Origin: CAZGAH01 sp964523295
Lineage (GTDB): Bacteria > Desulfobacterota > Desulfovibrionia > Desulfovibrionales > Desulfovibrionaceae
NCBI GenBank assembly: GCA_964523295.1
Contig: CAZGAH010000105.1
Coordinates: 1 to 13,336 of the forward strand
Reading direction: 5' to 3'
Length of the DNA stretch: 13,336 bases
Part shown: positions 6,114 to 13,336 of the stretch, in pieces
Position numbering within the stretch: the first letter of the stretch is position 1
How the letters are laid out: the number at the start of each line of letters is the position of its first letter
Notes under the pieces: generated by a model
What the model saw: only the letters and a program-made list of their open reading frames with translations
Database searches by the model: none
Told to the model about the DNA's origin: nothing
Made by a program: the position numbers and the translations under genes

Positions 6114-8661
6114 ATGGCGCCAGCGCATCTTGTTTCCATCATCAGGAAGCGACTGTTCCTGATTGCCTTGTCCGGGGGGGCCGTTCTCGTGCTGCTCGCC
6201 GGGCTGCTTCAGGCCTTCATTCAACGGGAGGAGTCCCGGCAGGCCTACGTCCGGATGGGAGAGATGGTCACCTCGATCATCAGGACTTCCCTTGCCGACG
6301 CGGAATCGGTGCTCGACGCGCTCGCAAAAGACCCCGCTCTCGAGAAGAGCCCTGCGATGACGCTGGCGACCGCAGTGAACATGCTCCCTCTGCTCAGCGC
6401 CGCCGTACTTCTCGACCGGCAGGGATACTCCCTGTCTTCCGCGCCCGAGAATGCGGGCGGACTCGACTACTCCTCCTTTCTGCCCTCCCTGACGCCGGAC
6501 GCCGCGGCCCCGAGGCTGTCCGTGCCCTATATCTCGCCGATCAACGGCACCTTCGTGGTCAGCTATGCCACGACGACGGCGCAAGGCATTCTGGTGGTCG
6601 AGATGGATTTGGAAGAGCTGCAGGGGCGCGTCGAGGGGATCTTTCGCGCGGCGAAGGAGGATCTCGTCATCTTCATTACCGACAGCTACGGCAACGTCCT
6701 GGCGCATTCGGACAAATCATTCGTCGAACAGCAGGCCAACGTGGGCGATTTGCCGATCATGCGACAGGCCCGCTCGACAGACGGACTCGTTGCCGGGTTG
6801 TACGACATCTTCGGAGAATGGCGGCTTGGCGTTGTTCGTACGATTCCCGGCACTCCCGGCTGGATGGTGGCCCTGACCACGCCGGCGAAACGGGTCTACC
6901 TCCCGATCGTCCGCACGACAGCGGTCGGCATGGCCGTGTTCATGGCCTTTCTGATGGTGCTGGTTGCAGGTCTCAGTCGGTGGACAACCGTGCGAGTCGT
7001 ACGGCCGCTGCTGCGTTTCTCGGACGATATCGATGCTATGGAGAAAGGCGTCTACCCGCGGCGCGCGGCGTATGCCGACGATTTCAGGGAACTCGTCGCG
7101 CTCAGGAAGGCGTTCCGGGCCATGGGCGACACCGTGCGTGATCGGGAAATGCAACTCACCATGAAAAGCGAGGCCCTCGAACAGCAGGCGGCCAGGCTGG
7201 AAGAGGCGAACCAACGGCTGCGCGGGCTCGATGAACTCAAATCCGCCTTTCTCTCTTCCGTCTCGCACGAATTGCGCACCCCGCTGACCTCGGTGCTCGG
7301 CTTCGCCAAACTCATCCACAAGGACTTCTGCAAATTCTTTCTCCCGCGCGTTTCCACGGAGTATGCCCTGTCGAAAAAAGCCGCGCGGATTCGGGAAAAT
7401 CTTTCCATCATCGTGCACGAGGGCGAGCGGCTGACCAGGATGGTCAATGACTTCCTGGACCTGGCGAAGATCGAGGCCGGACACATCGAATGGAAGGATC
7501 AGGAAGTGGATACGCGCGCCCTTCTCCTTCAGTCGGCGAACGCAGCCAAGGGCATGTTCGCCGGAAAACCCGACGTCACCCTGCGCGTCGATATCCCCCC
7601 GGTGCTCCCGAGCCTGCGCATCGACCCGGACCGCTTCGAGCAGATTGTCATCAATCTGTTGAACNNNNNNNNNNAACAATGCCGTCAAATTCACGCGCCA
7701 GGGATCTGTGACCCTGTCCGCCGCGGCCATGCCCGGCTGGATCGAAGTGCGCGTCGCGGATACGGGCATGGGAATCCCGAAAGAACACCTCGAGCGCATT
7801 TTCGACAAGTTCAGCCAGGTATCCCGGATCGAAAAGGGCGAGAAAAAGCCCGAGGGCACGGGCCTGGGGCTGGCCATCTGCAGACAGATCGTCACGCACT
7901 ACTGCGGAACGATCCGCGCCGAGTCCGAACCCGGAAAAGGCAGCGTCTTCGTCGTTGCGCTGCCGTCGGATGCCGCGCGTTACCAGACACAGCCCCCGCT
8001 CCCTGAGGACCGGAGCGCCAAATCCGGCCCCCTTGTGCTCGTGGTCGACGACGAGCCACCTATCGTCTCCTATCTCTGTCAGGTGCTCGATAACGAAGGA
8101 TACCGCACGGTCTGCGCCCACGACGGACGTAGCGCTCTGGAAATGGCCCGAAAGCACAGGCCCGATTGCATCACCATGGACATCATGATGCCGGGCATGG
8201 GCGGCGAAGAGGCCATCAGGGAGCTGCATGGCGATCCGCAGCTGGCCTCCATTCCCATTCTGGCCATTACCGTCTTGCAGGATTACCATTGCAACGACGT
8301 CAAGGCCACGTTGCCCAAGCCTATCGACGAGCGCAAGCTGCTCGATACGCTCCACAGCCTTCTCGTGCGTCCGACGCCGGACACAAAGGCCATCGCCTTG
8401 ACCGGCAGTCCGCTCGTTCCGGCCTACGCCCAGGATTCACTCGCGTCATGGAACATCGAATACTGCAGCGAGCCCGAGCTGTGGGCACGCATCGACGGCG
8501 GATTCAAGGGCACGATCATCATCCCGGCCGAAGAAATCGAGCATATCGGTATCGCGAAGCTGGCCGGCGGGGACAGACTGCAGGTGCTGATTCTGAGCGA
8601 ACGGAAGGAACGACCGGGCAGCCAGGCAATCGGGATCGCTCCTGTTGACAGCGGAAGCTGA
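6114..8661 (+). CDS. hybrid sensor histidine kinase with receiver domain (interrupted by an assembly gap)
   Basis: The protein is 844 aa if the gap is closed as argued below. TM1 is at about 13-36, a periplasmic Cache/PAS-like sensor at 37-258, TM2 at about 263-287, then a HAMP-like linker (F-S-D-D-I-D-A-M-E-K-G) and a coiled coil (343-373). The HisKA H box is SSVSHELRTP with His385. The N box is N-L-L-N-N-A-V-K-F-T, the G1 box DTGMGI (545-550) and the G2 box GTGLGL (577-582). A receiver follows (635-748) with acidic pair D641-D642, phospho-acceptor D685 and K731. The last 95 residues (750-844) form an alpha/beta-looking extension without a phosphorylatable Asp. Start ATG 6114 has GAGG overlapping the previous stop; the gap between genes is 10 bases. 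No separate DNA-binding regulator is present, so output presumably goes to a partner encoded elsewhere. Confidence 0.9.
7665..7674. other. run of ten N (assembly gap) inside the kinase gene
   Basis: The reading frame enters as I-N-L-L-N and resumes one base out of phase as N-N-A-V-K-F-T. The flanks both carry AAC. Removing the N run and merging the duplicated AAC gives N-L-L-N-N-A-V-K-F-T, the expected N box, and restores one continuous frame. The gap length is therefore probably a placeholder. Confidence 0.85.
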
Positions 8662-8683
8662 TCCACAGACGCGCAACGCCCGA

Positions 8684-8709
8684 GCGCAGGCTCAGCCAGC
8701 CGGCTGCGC
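8684..8709. terminator. possible bidirectional terminator hairpin between convergent genes
   Basis: An inverted repeat GCGCAG...CTGCGC, with additional inner pairing GCT/AGC and a three-base bulge, lies in the 110-base gap between the kinase stop and the topA stop. No T tract follows on either strand, so Rho-independent termination is doubtful. The gap holds no gene. Confidence 0.3.
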
Positions 8710-8771
8710 TATGCACTCCTGCCCGCAGCCCTCGAATGCAGCCCGGGGAGCGCCCATCGGTCGGTGTCGCC

Positions 8772-11051
8772 TCAGGTCTTATCTGGCGAGTCTTCCGGCC
8801 CGGTCTCGTCGTTGTCCTGGGCCTCCCAGAAGCCGCAGCCCTTGACCGGGCAGGCCAGATGCTCGCCCTTGGCCTGGGTGCGCTTGCGGGTCAGGATCGG
8901 GTGCCCGCATTGGGGGCAGGGTTGCGCGACAGGAAGGTCCCAGGTCGCGTAATCGCAGGCAGGATAACGGCTGCAACTGTAGAACAGCTTGCCGCGTTTG
9001 GAGCTTTTTTCCACGAGCACGCCGGTGCAGCCTTCGCGCGGGCAGGGTACGCCCGTACTGAAGGGCTCGGTATACTTGCAGTCCGGGTAGGCGTTGCAGG
9101 CAATGAAGCGGCTGCCCGTACGCGCGCGCTTGAGCACCAGATCGCCCTGGCACTGGGGGCAGCGGCCGACCACCTCGACCTGACGGGATTCCTTTTCCAC
9201 GATCTGAATGACGCCCTTGGGGTCGCGCAGAAAGTTGCTGGTGAAGCGGCATTCCGGATATCCCGAGCAGCCCAGAAATTGCCCGCTCTTGCCGAACTTG
9301 ATCACCAGCGGCTTGCCACACAGCTCGCAAATCAGCCCGGTCTCCAGCCCGGCCTTGACCGAGGCCATTTCCGTACGAGCCTTTTCCAGGGCCGGATTGA
9401 AATCCTGCGTAAACTTCCGCAGCAATCCGACATAGCCCTGGCTGCCCTCAGCGACTTCATCCAGCTCGCGCTCCATGGTCGCCGTGAAATCAACGTCCAT
9501 CAGGGCCGTGAAGTGCGAGATGAGCAGATCCACCACCGTGACCCCGAGATCCGTGGGCGAGAAATGTTTTTCCTCCAGGCGCACGTAGTCCCGGTCCAGC
9601 AGGGTGGAGATGATGGCCGCGTAGGTTGAGGGACGGCCGATGCCGCGTTCTTCCAGCTCGCGGATGAGCGAGGCCTCCGAGTAGCGCGGCGGCGGCTGGG
9701 TGAATTTCTGCTCCTTGCGCAACGCCGCAAGGCGCAAGGTCTCGCCGGTCTGCATCGGCGGCAGCTGCGGCAGCTCGTCCTTGCTCGAGGCGCCGGCCAC
9801 GCGCAGAAAGCCCGGAAACAGCAGCCGCTCGCCCTTGGCCCGCCACAGCGTCGGCCCGGCGGCCACGGTCACCGTGGTGTCGTGGAAGCGTGCCGCAGCC
9901 ATCTGCGAGGCGACGAAGCGCTCCCAGACCAGCTTGTACAGATTATATTGGTCGCGCGGCAGCATCGACTTGAGGGACTCCGGAGTCAGGGTCACGTCGA
10001 CCGGCCGCACCGCCTCGTGAGCCTCCTGCGCCGATGCCCTGGATTTGAACACGCGCGCCGTCTCCGGATAGAATTCCTGACCAAAGGCGGACACGATGAA
10101 CTCCCGGGCCGCGTCCCTCGCTTCGTCGGCGATGCGCACGGAGTCGGTTCGCATATAGGTGATGAGCGCGGTCACCCCCTGCTCGCCCAGTTCAACGCCC
10201 TCGTACAGCCGCTGCGCCGTGGACATGGTCTTTTTGGCCGAATAGCCCAGTCGCTGGCTGGCAGCCTGCTGCATGGTCGAGGTGATGAACGGCGGCGGAG
10301 GGGTCCGGGATCGCTCCTTCTCCTCCACCGACTGGACGACGAAGGGCTTGCCGGCAAAGGCGGCCTCAAGCTCCGCCGCTGCCTGGGCTGAGCCGATGAC
10401 AGGCTTCTTCCCCTGCACCTTGAACAGATCCGCCACAAAAACAGGCGGCGCCGTGGCCTCCAGCTCGACCTTGAACACCCAGTACTCTTCGGGAACGAAG
10501 GCCTGTCGCTCTTTTTCCCGCTCCACCAGGATACGCAGGGCCACCGACTGCACCCGGCCGGCGGACAGGCCCCGTTTCACCTTGGCCCAGAGCAACGGAG
10601 AAATCTTGTAGCCAACCAGACGATCCAGCACGCGTCGGGCCTGCTGCGAGTCGAAGAGGTGGCGATCGAGCTCACGCGGGTGCTCCAGAGCCTCGCGCAC
10701 GGCCCGGGCCGTAATCTCGTTGAACTGAATGCGCCGGACGTTGGTATTCTTTGCGCGGATCAGTTCGGCGACGTGCCAGGCAATGGCCTCGCCCTCGCGA
10801 TCCGGGTCGGGCGCCAGATAGACCATGTCGGCCTCTTCGGCCGCGGCCTGCAGCCGGCTGACCACCTTTTGCTTGCCCTTGATGATGACGTAGTCTGGAG
10901 TGAAATCCTGCTCTTCGTCTACGCCCAGCGTGCTGGTCGGCAGATCGCGCACGTGGCCGACGCTTGCCTCGACCGCGTACTTGCGGCCCAGAAATTTTTT
11001 GATGGTTTTAACCTTGGCCGGCGATTCGACGATGATGAGGTCTCGTGACAT
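8772..11051 (-). CDS. topA: DNA topoisomerase I (type IA)
   Basis: The protein has 759 aa and relaxes negative supercoils by single-strand passage. The N-terminal Toprim domain shows V-E-S-P-A-K (Glu9) and the acidic triad D82-x-D84-x-E86 in A-P-D-P-D-R-E-G-E-A. The catalytic tyrosine is Tyr299 in T-Y-M-R-T-D-S. The C-terminal 190 residues carry four zinc-ribbon-like units, beginning CELCGKPL, CPQCQGDL, CPREGCTG and CPQCGHPI, each closed by a later Cys-x-n-Cys. This is within the range for bacterial TopA. The start at 11051 gives the canonical MSRDLIIVESPAK; the open frame extends to 11198 but that extension is not family-like. The Shine-Dalgarno is weak. The gene is divergent from the lysozyme-like gene and convergent with the kinase. 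An extended -10 promoter lies about 170 bases upstream. Confidence 0.97.
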   Translation of the reverse strand: MSRDLIIVESPAKVKTIKKFLGRKYAVEASVGHVRDLPTSTLGVDEEQDFTPDYVIIKGKQKVVSRLQAAAEEADMVYLAPDPDREGEAIAWHVAELIRAKNTNVRRIQFNEITARAVREALEHPRELDRHLFDSQQARRVLDRLVGYKISPLLWAKVKRGLSAGRVQSVALRILVEREKERQAFVPEEYWVFKVELEATAPPVFVADLFKVQGKKPVIGSAQAAAELEAAFAGKPFVVQSVEEKERSRTPPPPFITSTMQQAASQRLGYSAKKTMSTAQRLYEGVELGEQGVTALITYMRTDSVRIADEARDAAREFIVSAFGQEFYPETARVFKSRASAQEAHEAVRPVDVTLTPESLKSMLPRDQYNLYKLVWERFVASQMAAARFHDTTVTVAAGPTLWRAKGERLLFPGFLRVAGASSKDELPQLPPMQTGETLRLAALRKEQKFTQPPPRYSEASLIRELEERGIGRPSTYAAIISTLLDRDYVRLEEKHFSPTDLGVTVVDLLISHFTALMDVDFTATMERELDEVAEGSQGYVGLLRKFTQDFNPALEKARTEMASVKAGLETGLICELCGKPLVIKFGKSGQFLGCSGYPECRFTSNFLRDPKGVIQIVEKESRQVEVVGRCPQCQGDLVLKRARTGSRFIACNAYPDCKYTEPFSTGVPCPREGCTGVLVEKSSKRGKLFYSCSRYPACDYATWDLPVAQPCPQCGHPILTRKRTQAKGEHLACPVKGCGFWEAQDNDETGPEDSPDKT

Positions 11052-11221
11052 GGTGCGGGCGTCATAATCTCTGACAGCGCCTAAGGCAAGAGAAAATAAT
11101 GGCGCTGCCGGCGGCTTCGTGACCGTTGTACTCCGTGTCTTCGCCTTCGTCCGAGGGCTCCAAAAATCCGACACAGGCCACTTCCGGGCCTCGCCCAATC
11201 GCTCTTCATTGCAATAAAATA

Positions 11222-11230
11222 ATTATATCA
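11222..11230 (-). promoter_or_regulatory. extended -10 promoter element for topA
   Basis: On the minus strand the sequence is TGATATAAT, an exact TGnTATAAT extended -10. The -35 region is poor, as is usual for extended -10 promoters. It predicts a start of transcription near 11215 and an untranslated leader of about 165 bases before topA. Confidence 0.5.
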
Positions 11231-11238
11231 ATAGTTTG
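11226..11238 (+). promoter_or_regulatory. IHF-like binding site
   Basis: TATCAATAGTTTG matches the IHF consensus WATCAANNNNTTR at every specified position and sits in an AT-rich tract just upstream of the sigma-54 promoter. It overlaps the topA -10 element. The site is closer to the -24 box than is usual, so binding should be tested rather than assumed. Confidence 0.45.
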
Positions 11239-11242
11239 CATG

Positions 11243-11259
11243 TTGGCACTGTGCTTGCA
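11243..11259 (+). promoter_or_regulatory. sigma-54 (RpoN) -24/-12 promoter
   Basis: TTGGCAC-N5-TTGCA is an exact match to the RpoN consensus, with GG (11245-11246) and GC (11257-11258) separated by the required 10 bases. Transcription would start near 11270 and read into the lysozyme-like gene starting at 11307. Activation would need an enhancer-binding protein, which is not encoded in this window. Confidence 0.8.
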
Positions 11260-11263
11260 TCCT

Positions 11264-11277
11264 GTCATCTCGATGAC
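11264..11277. repeat. inverted repeat GTCATC-TC-GATGAC at the predicted transcription start
   Basis: A perfect 6-bp inverted repeat with a 2-base spacer is centred at about +1 of the sigma-54 promoter. It could be a repressor site or a weak 5' hairpin in the transcript. No regulator can be named. Confidence 0.3.
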
Positions 11278-11306
11278 TGCGTCACAACGACAAGGATGAT
11301 TGACGG

Positions 11307-13172
11307 ATGGACAGCACGAGCGAGCGCACCGGCACGAACAGCACCCCGCGAAACCGCGGCCGGCGCATTACCCTTCTCGCCGCCCTGTTGCTGCTCCTCA
11401 GTCCGTTTTGTATCGTTGAAGCCGCCAAGGGAGGCGAGCGTATGGCACCAACCTCCGTATCCCAGGCCGACAATACCACTCCTCTCGCCGGTCCGAGCAC
11501 GACAGCGGCGCAACAGTCGCCCAGAACCCTGACGCAGGATCGCCTCGAAACCAGACGGTTCGAGACCATGCTGCGCGACCCGTTGTTGCGCGAGCGCGTT
11601 GCCGCCCCCGTGACCAGGGACCGCGTCGGCGAACACACCACCAGACAGCTCGCCGCCTGGCCCGGACTCGACACCCGGCAGGGCAAAGCCCTATCCCTGG
11701 CCGCTACGCTTTCCGAATTCGAAACCGGCCGAAAAAATGAACTGCGCATGCCCGTCGTTCCGGCGACCACAAAGGCCGCGACCAGCCCGGCCCGGCCTGA
11801 AACCGCCGCAGTGACGCAATCCCGGGCCGAGCCCAACCCCGCGCCCGTGTCTGTTGGCAAGGAATCGGCCCCGGCGCACGTACCCCCAGCCGCACAGAAC
11901 GCTCCCGAGCCGGGCCGGCAGGTTGCCATGGCAACGCCGCATCAGGCGTCTCCGTCGCAGCCTTCGCGGAACCGGTCTGAAGTGAATCCCGAGGCGGAGC
12001 GCCAGGCCGAAGTGCGGCTTCCGGTGTCGCGCCACGTCCCGGCGCCCGCTCCCGCGAACCAGGCTCTGGGTCGTCTGTCCAGACCCACGTCTGCTCCCCT
12101 GGAACACCCCGAGGAGGCCGAGCCGCTTGCAGACGCGCCCGAGTCGGAGATGACCCGGCAACCCGCCACCGCAATCGCCTCCGTGGCCAATGCCACGGTT
12201 TCCAAGGCCAATGCCGCGGCCACGCCCGTGGATACCGCCAGGCTCGGCGACAGGACCACTGTTCCGCATCCGCAACCGGGCATGATCCCTCCGGGTTCTC
12301 AGCAGGCGAACGCAGGAACGCCTTCTTTTCCGGTCATGCCGTTGTTCCCTCCCACGCCCGTGGCTGAAAGCGCCACAGTGCTGGGTACGGAAGGCGGAAG
12401 CGACGGATTTGTTCTCGCCTCGGGCGCCGGCGGCGCCGACACCCTCAGGTTGCCCGTGAACCGGGCGACGCGACGCTCTGTGGCCATTGACATGCTTGCC
12501 GAGACCCAGGCCCGGAAGCTGTTGACCGAGGAGGCCAAAAAAGTGCTGCTTCCGGTCACCGGCGAACTCTCCGCCGTTTTTGAATCCGGAAAAGAGGGCA
12601 TCGCCTGTATCGGTTACGACCGCATGGGCGGCACCTCGTATGGCAAGTACCAGATATCCTCGCGCACCGGCACCATGAAACTCTTTCTGGATTTTCTCGA
12701 CGAGCGCGCACCGGAATGGAGTTCCCGGCTGCGCAAGGCTGGTCCTTCGAATACCAACAGCCGCTGGGGCGGGATGGCCAGCGAGTGGAAGAAGATCGCC
12801 GCGGAAAGTCCCACCCGCTTCGAATCCCTTCAGGACGAGTTCATTCTGCATACGAACTATTCCCCGGCCCTCAATGCCATAGCGTCCAGAACCAACATCG
12901 ACGTCGAATCCCTCTCCCCCGCGCTCAAGGAAGTGCTCTGGAGCACGGCCGTGCAGCACGGCCCCGGCGGCGCCTCGAACATCTTCGCCAACGCCGTCAC
13001 ACGCGCGGGCAAGCCCTCCAGTCAGAATTTTGACAAAGAACTCATCGAAGAAATTTACCGCATCCGGAAAACCGGCTTCAAATCCTCTTCCCCGCGCGTG
13101 CGCAATGCCGTCAAGGGGCGCCTGGTCCGCGAGCAGGATATGGCCCTGAGCCTGTTGGAAAAGGAGGTCTGA
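11307..13172 (+). CDS. secreted protein with long Pro/Ala-rich linker and C-terminal lysozyme-like domain
   Basis: The protein has 621 aa. A basic N-terminus (R-N-R-G-R-R) and hydrophobic core ITLLAALLLLL end in a V-E-A-A signal-peptidase-like site near residue 39; an uncleaved membrane anchor is also possible. Residues about 45-400 are low-complexity, rich in Pro, Ala, Thr, Ser and Arg. Residues 415-621 form a lysozyme-superfamily domain of the kind found in phage and T6SS-associated muramidases: F-E-S-G with probable catalytic Glu426, then G-G-T-S-Y-G-K-Y-Q-I, and W-S-T-A-V-Q-H-G. The predicted action is cleavage of peptidoglycan glycan strands in the periplasm. Start ATG 11307 has AAGGA 10 bases upstream. 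It is driven by a sigma-54 promoter, so it probably belongs to a regulated process such as envelope remodelling, flagellar or secretion assembly. The family is recognised from pattern only. Confidence 0.75.
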   Translation: MDSTSERTGTNSTPRNRGRRITLLAALLLLLSPFCIVEAAKGGERMAPTSVSQADNTTPLAGPSTTAAQQSPRTLTQDRLETRRFETMLRDPLLRERVAAPVTRDRVGEHTTRQLAAWPGLDTRQGKALSLAATLSEFETGRKNELRMPVVPATTKAATSPARPETAAVTQSRAEPNPAPVSVGKESAPAHVPPAAQNAPEPGRQVAMATPHQASPSQPSRNRSEVNPEAERQAEVRLPVSRHVPAPAPANQALGRLSRPTSAPLEHPEEAEPLADAPESEMTRQPATAIASVANATVSKANAAATPVDTARLGDRTTVPHPQPGMIPPGSQQANAGTPSFPVMPLFPPTPVAESATVLGTEGGSDGFVLASGAGGADTLRLPVNRATRRSVAIDMLAETQARKLLTEEAKKVLLPVTGELSAVFESGKEGIACIGYDRMGGTSYGKYQISSRTGTMKLFLDFLDERAPEWSSRLRKAGPSNTNSRWGGMASEWKKIAAESPTRFESLQDEFILHTNYSPALNAIASRTNIDVESLSPALKEVLWSTAVQHGPGGASNIFANAVTRAGKPSSQNFDKELIEEIYRIRKTGFKSSSPRVRNAVKGRLVREQDMALSLLEKEV

Positions 13173-13309
13173 GGCATACTCTGCGCTTGAAAAAGGATCA
13201 TGACGACACAATCGCAGTTTTCGCGTCCACATGTCGGCGTATGATCTTGTTCTTTCTCTGTCCGAACCTGACCACAAAATTGCCCGTCCTGAGATTCGGA
13301 GTAGGTCCA

Positions 13310-13336
13310 ATGAAGCACACCTGGATGCCCGGGCAG
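13310..13336 (+). CDS. possible start of a downstream gene (nine codons, runs off window)
   Basis: ATG at 13310 has GGAG 8 bases upstream and opens MKHTWMPGQ to the end of the window. The same frame is open from ATG 13241, which has no Shine-Dalgarno. The interval 13173-13309 holds no other supportable gene. Too little is present to assign a function. Confidence 0.3.

Noticed and set aside
4727..6142. A 471-aa minus-strand frame opposite the solute-binding protein gene.
   Set aside because: Arg/Gly-rich antisense of a GC-rich coding sequence; no domain and no ribosome-binding site.
6717..8355. Long minus-strand frames opposite the histidine kinase.
   Set aside because: Mirror frames of a GC-rich gene; the plus strand shows complete kinase and receiver motifs.
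8684..8709. Firm Rho-independent terminator between the kinase and topA.
   Set aside because: The hairpin lacks a T tract on either strand and has a bulge; kept only as a low-confidence feature.
8736..9629. A 297-aa plus-strand frame opposite the topA 3' end.
   Set aside because: Antisense of the zinc-ribbon region; the minus strand is unambiguous topA.
11052..11198. N-terminal extension of topA by 49 residues.
   Set aside because: TopA proteins begin at M-S-x-D-L-I-I-V-E-S-P; the extension has no family character and lies downstream of the predicted promoter only as leader.
11691..13310. A 539-aa minus-strand frame opposite the lysozyme-like gene.
   Set aside because: Gly/Arg-rich shadow frame; the plus strand has promoter, Shine-Dalgarno, signal peptide and catalytic motif.
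1..13336. CRISPR arrays, rRNA, tRNA genes or insertion sequences.
   Set aside because: No regularly spaced repeats, no cloverleaf-like segment and no transposase-like protein could be seen.

Overview
The window looks like a draft-assembly fragment (it carries a run of ten N) from a GC-rich Gram-negative bacterium. A deltaproteobacterium of the Desulfovibrio/Desulfomicrobium type is most likely. This rests on overall gene style: a lipoprotein solute-binding protein, a large hybrid histidine kinase, a multi-zinc-ribbon topoisomerase I and a textbook sigma-54 promoter. It is an inference, not a proof.

Left third (1-4446, all minus strand): the 5' part of what looks like an anti-phage or DNA-modification island, visibly more AT-rich than the rest. 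In transcription order it holds a 21-23 codon leader ORF, a 386-aa protein with a RAMA-like C-terminal domain, a small helix-turn-helix gene that appears broken by one missing base, a 786-aa PAPS-reductase/ferredoxin/DUF4007-like fusion (brxP-like), and the first 189 codons of a large P-loop ATPase (brxC-like) that runs off the left edge. Spacings are tight or overlapping, so this looks like one operon. A PAPS reductase followed by a BrxC-type ATPase is the known start of BREX type 4. The RAMA and HTH genes in front are the less familiar part.

Centre left (4447-4963): an intergenic zone where composition changes, with a perfect 16-bp palindrome and one weak small ORF. Centre (4964-8661, plus strand): a periplasmic solute-binding lipoprotein directly upstream of a hybrid histidine kinase, probably a sensing pair. 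The 10-N gap falls in the kinase N box and is best explained as a scaffold artefact.

Right (8772-13172): topA on the minus strand. It is divergent from a secreted protein with a long Pro/Ala-rich linker and a C-terminal lysozyme-like domain. The intergenic region between them carries an exact sigma-54 promoter, an IHF consensus and an extended -10 element facing topA. The right edge holds the possible first nine codons of another gene.
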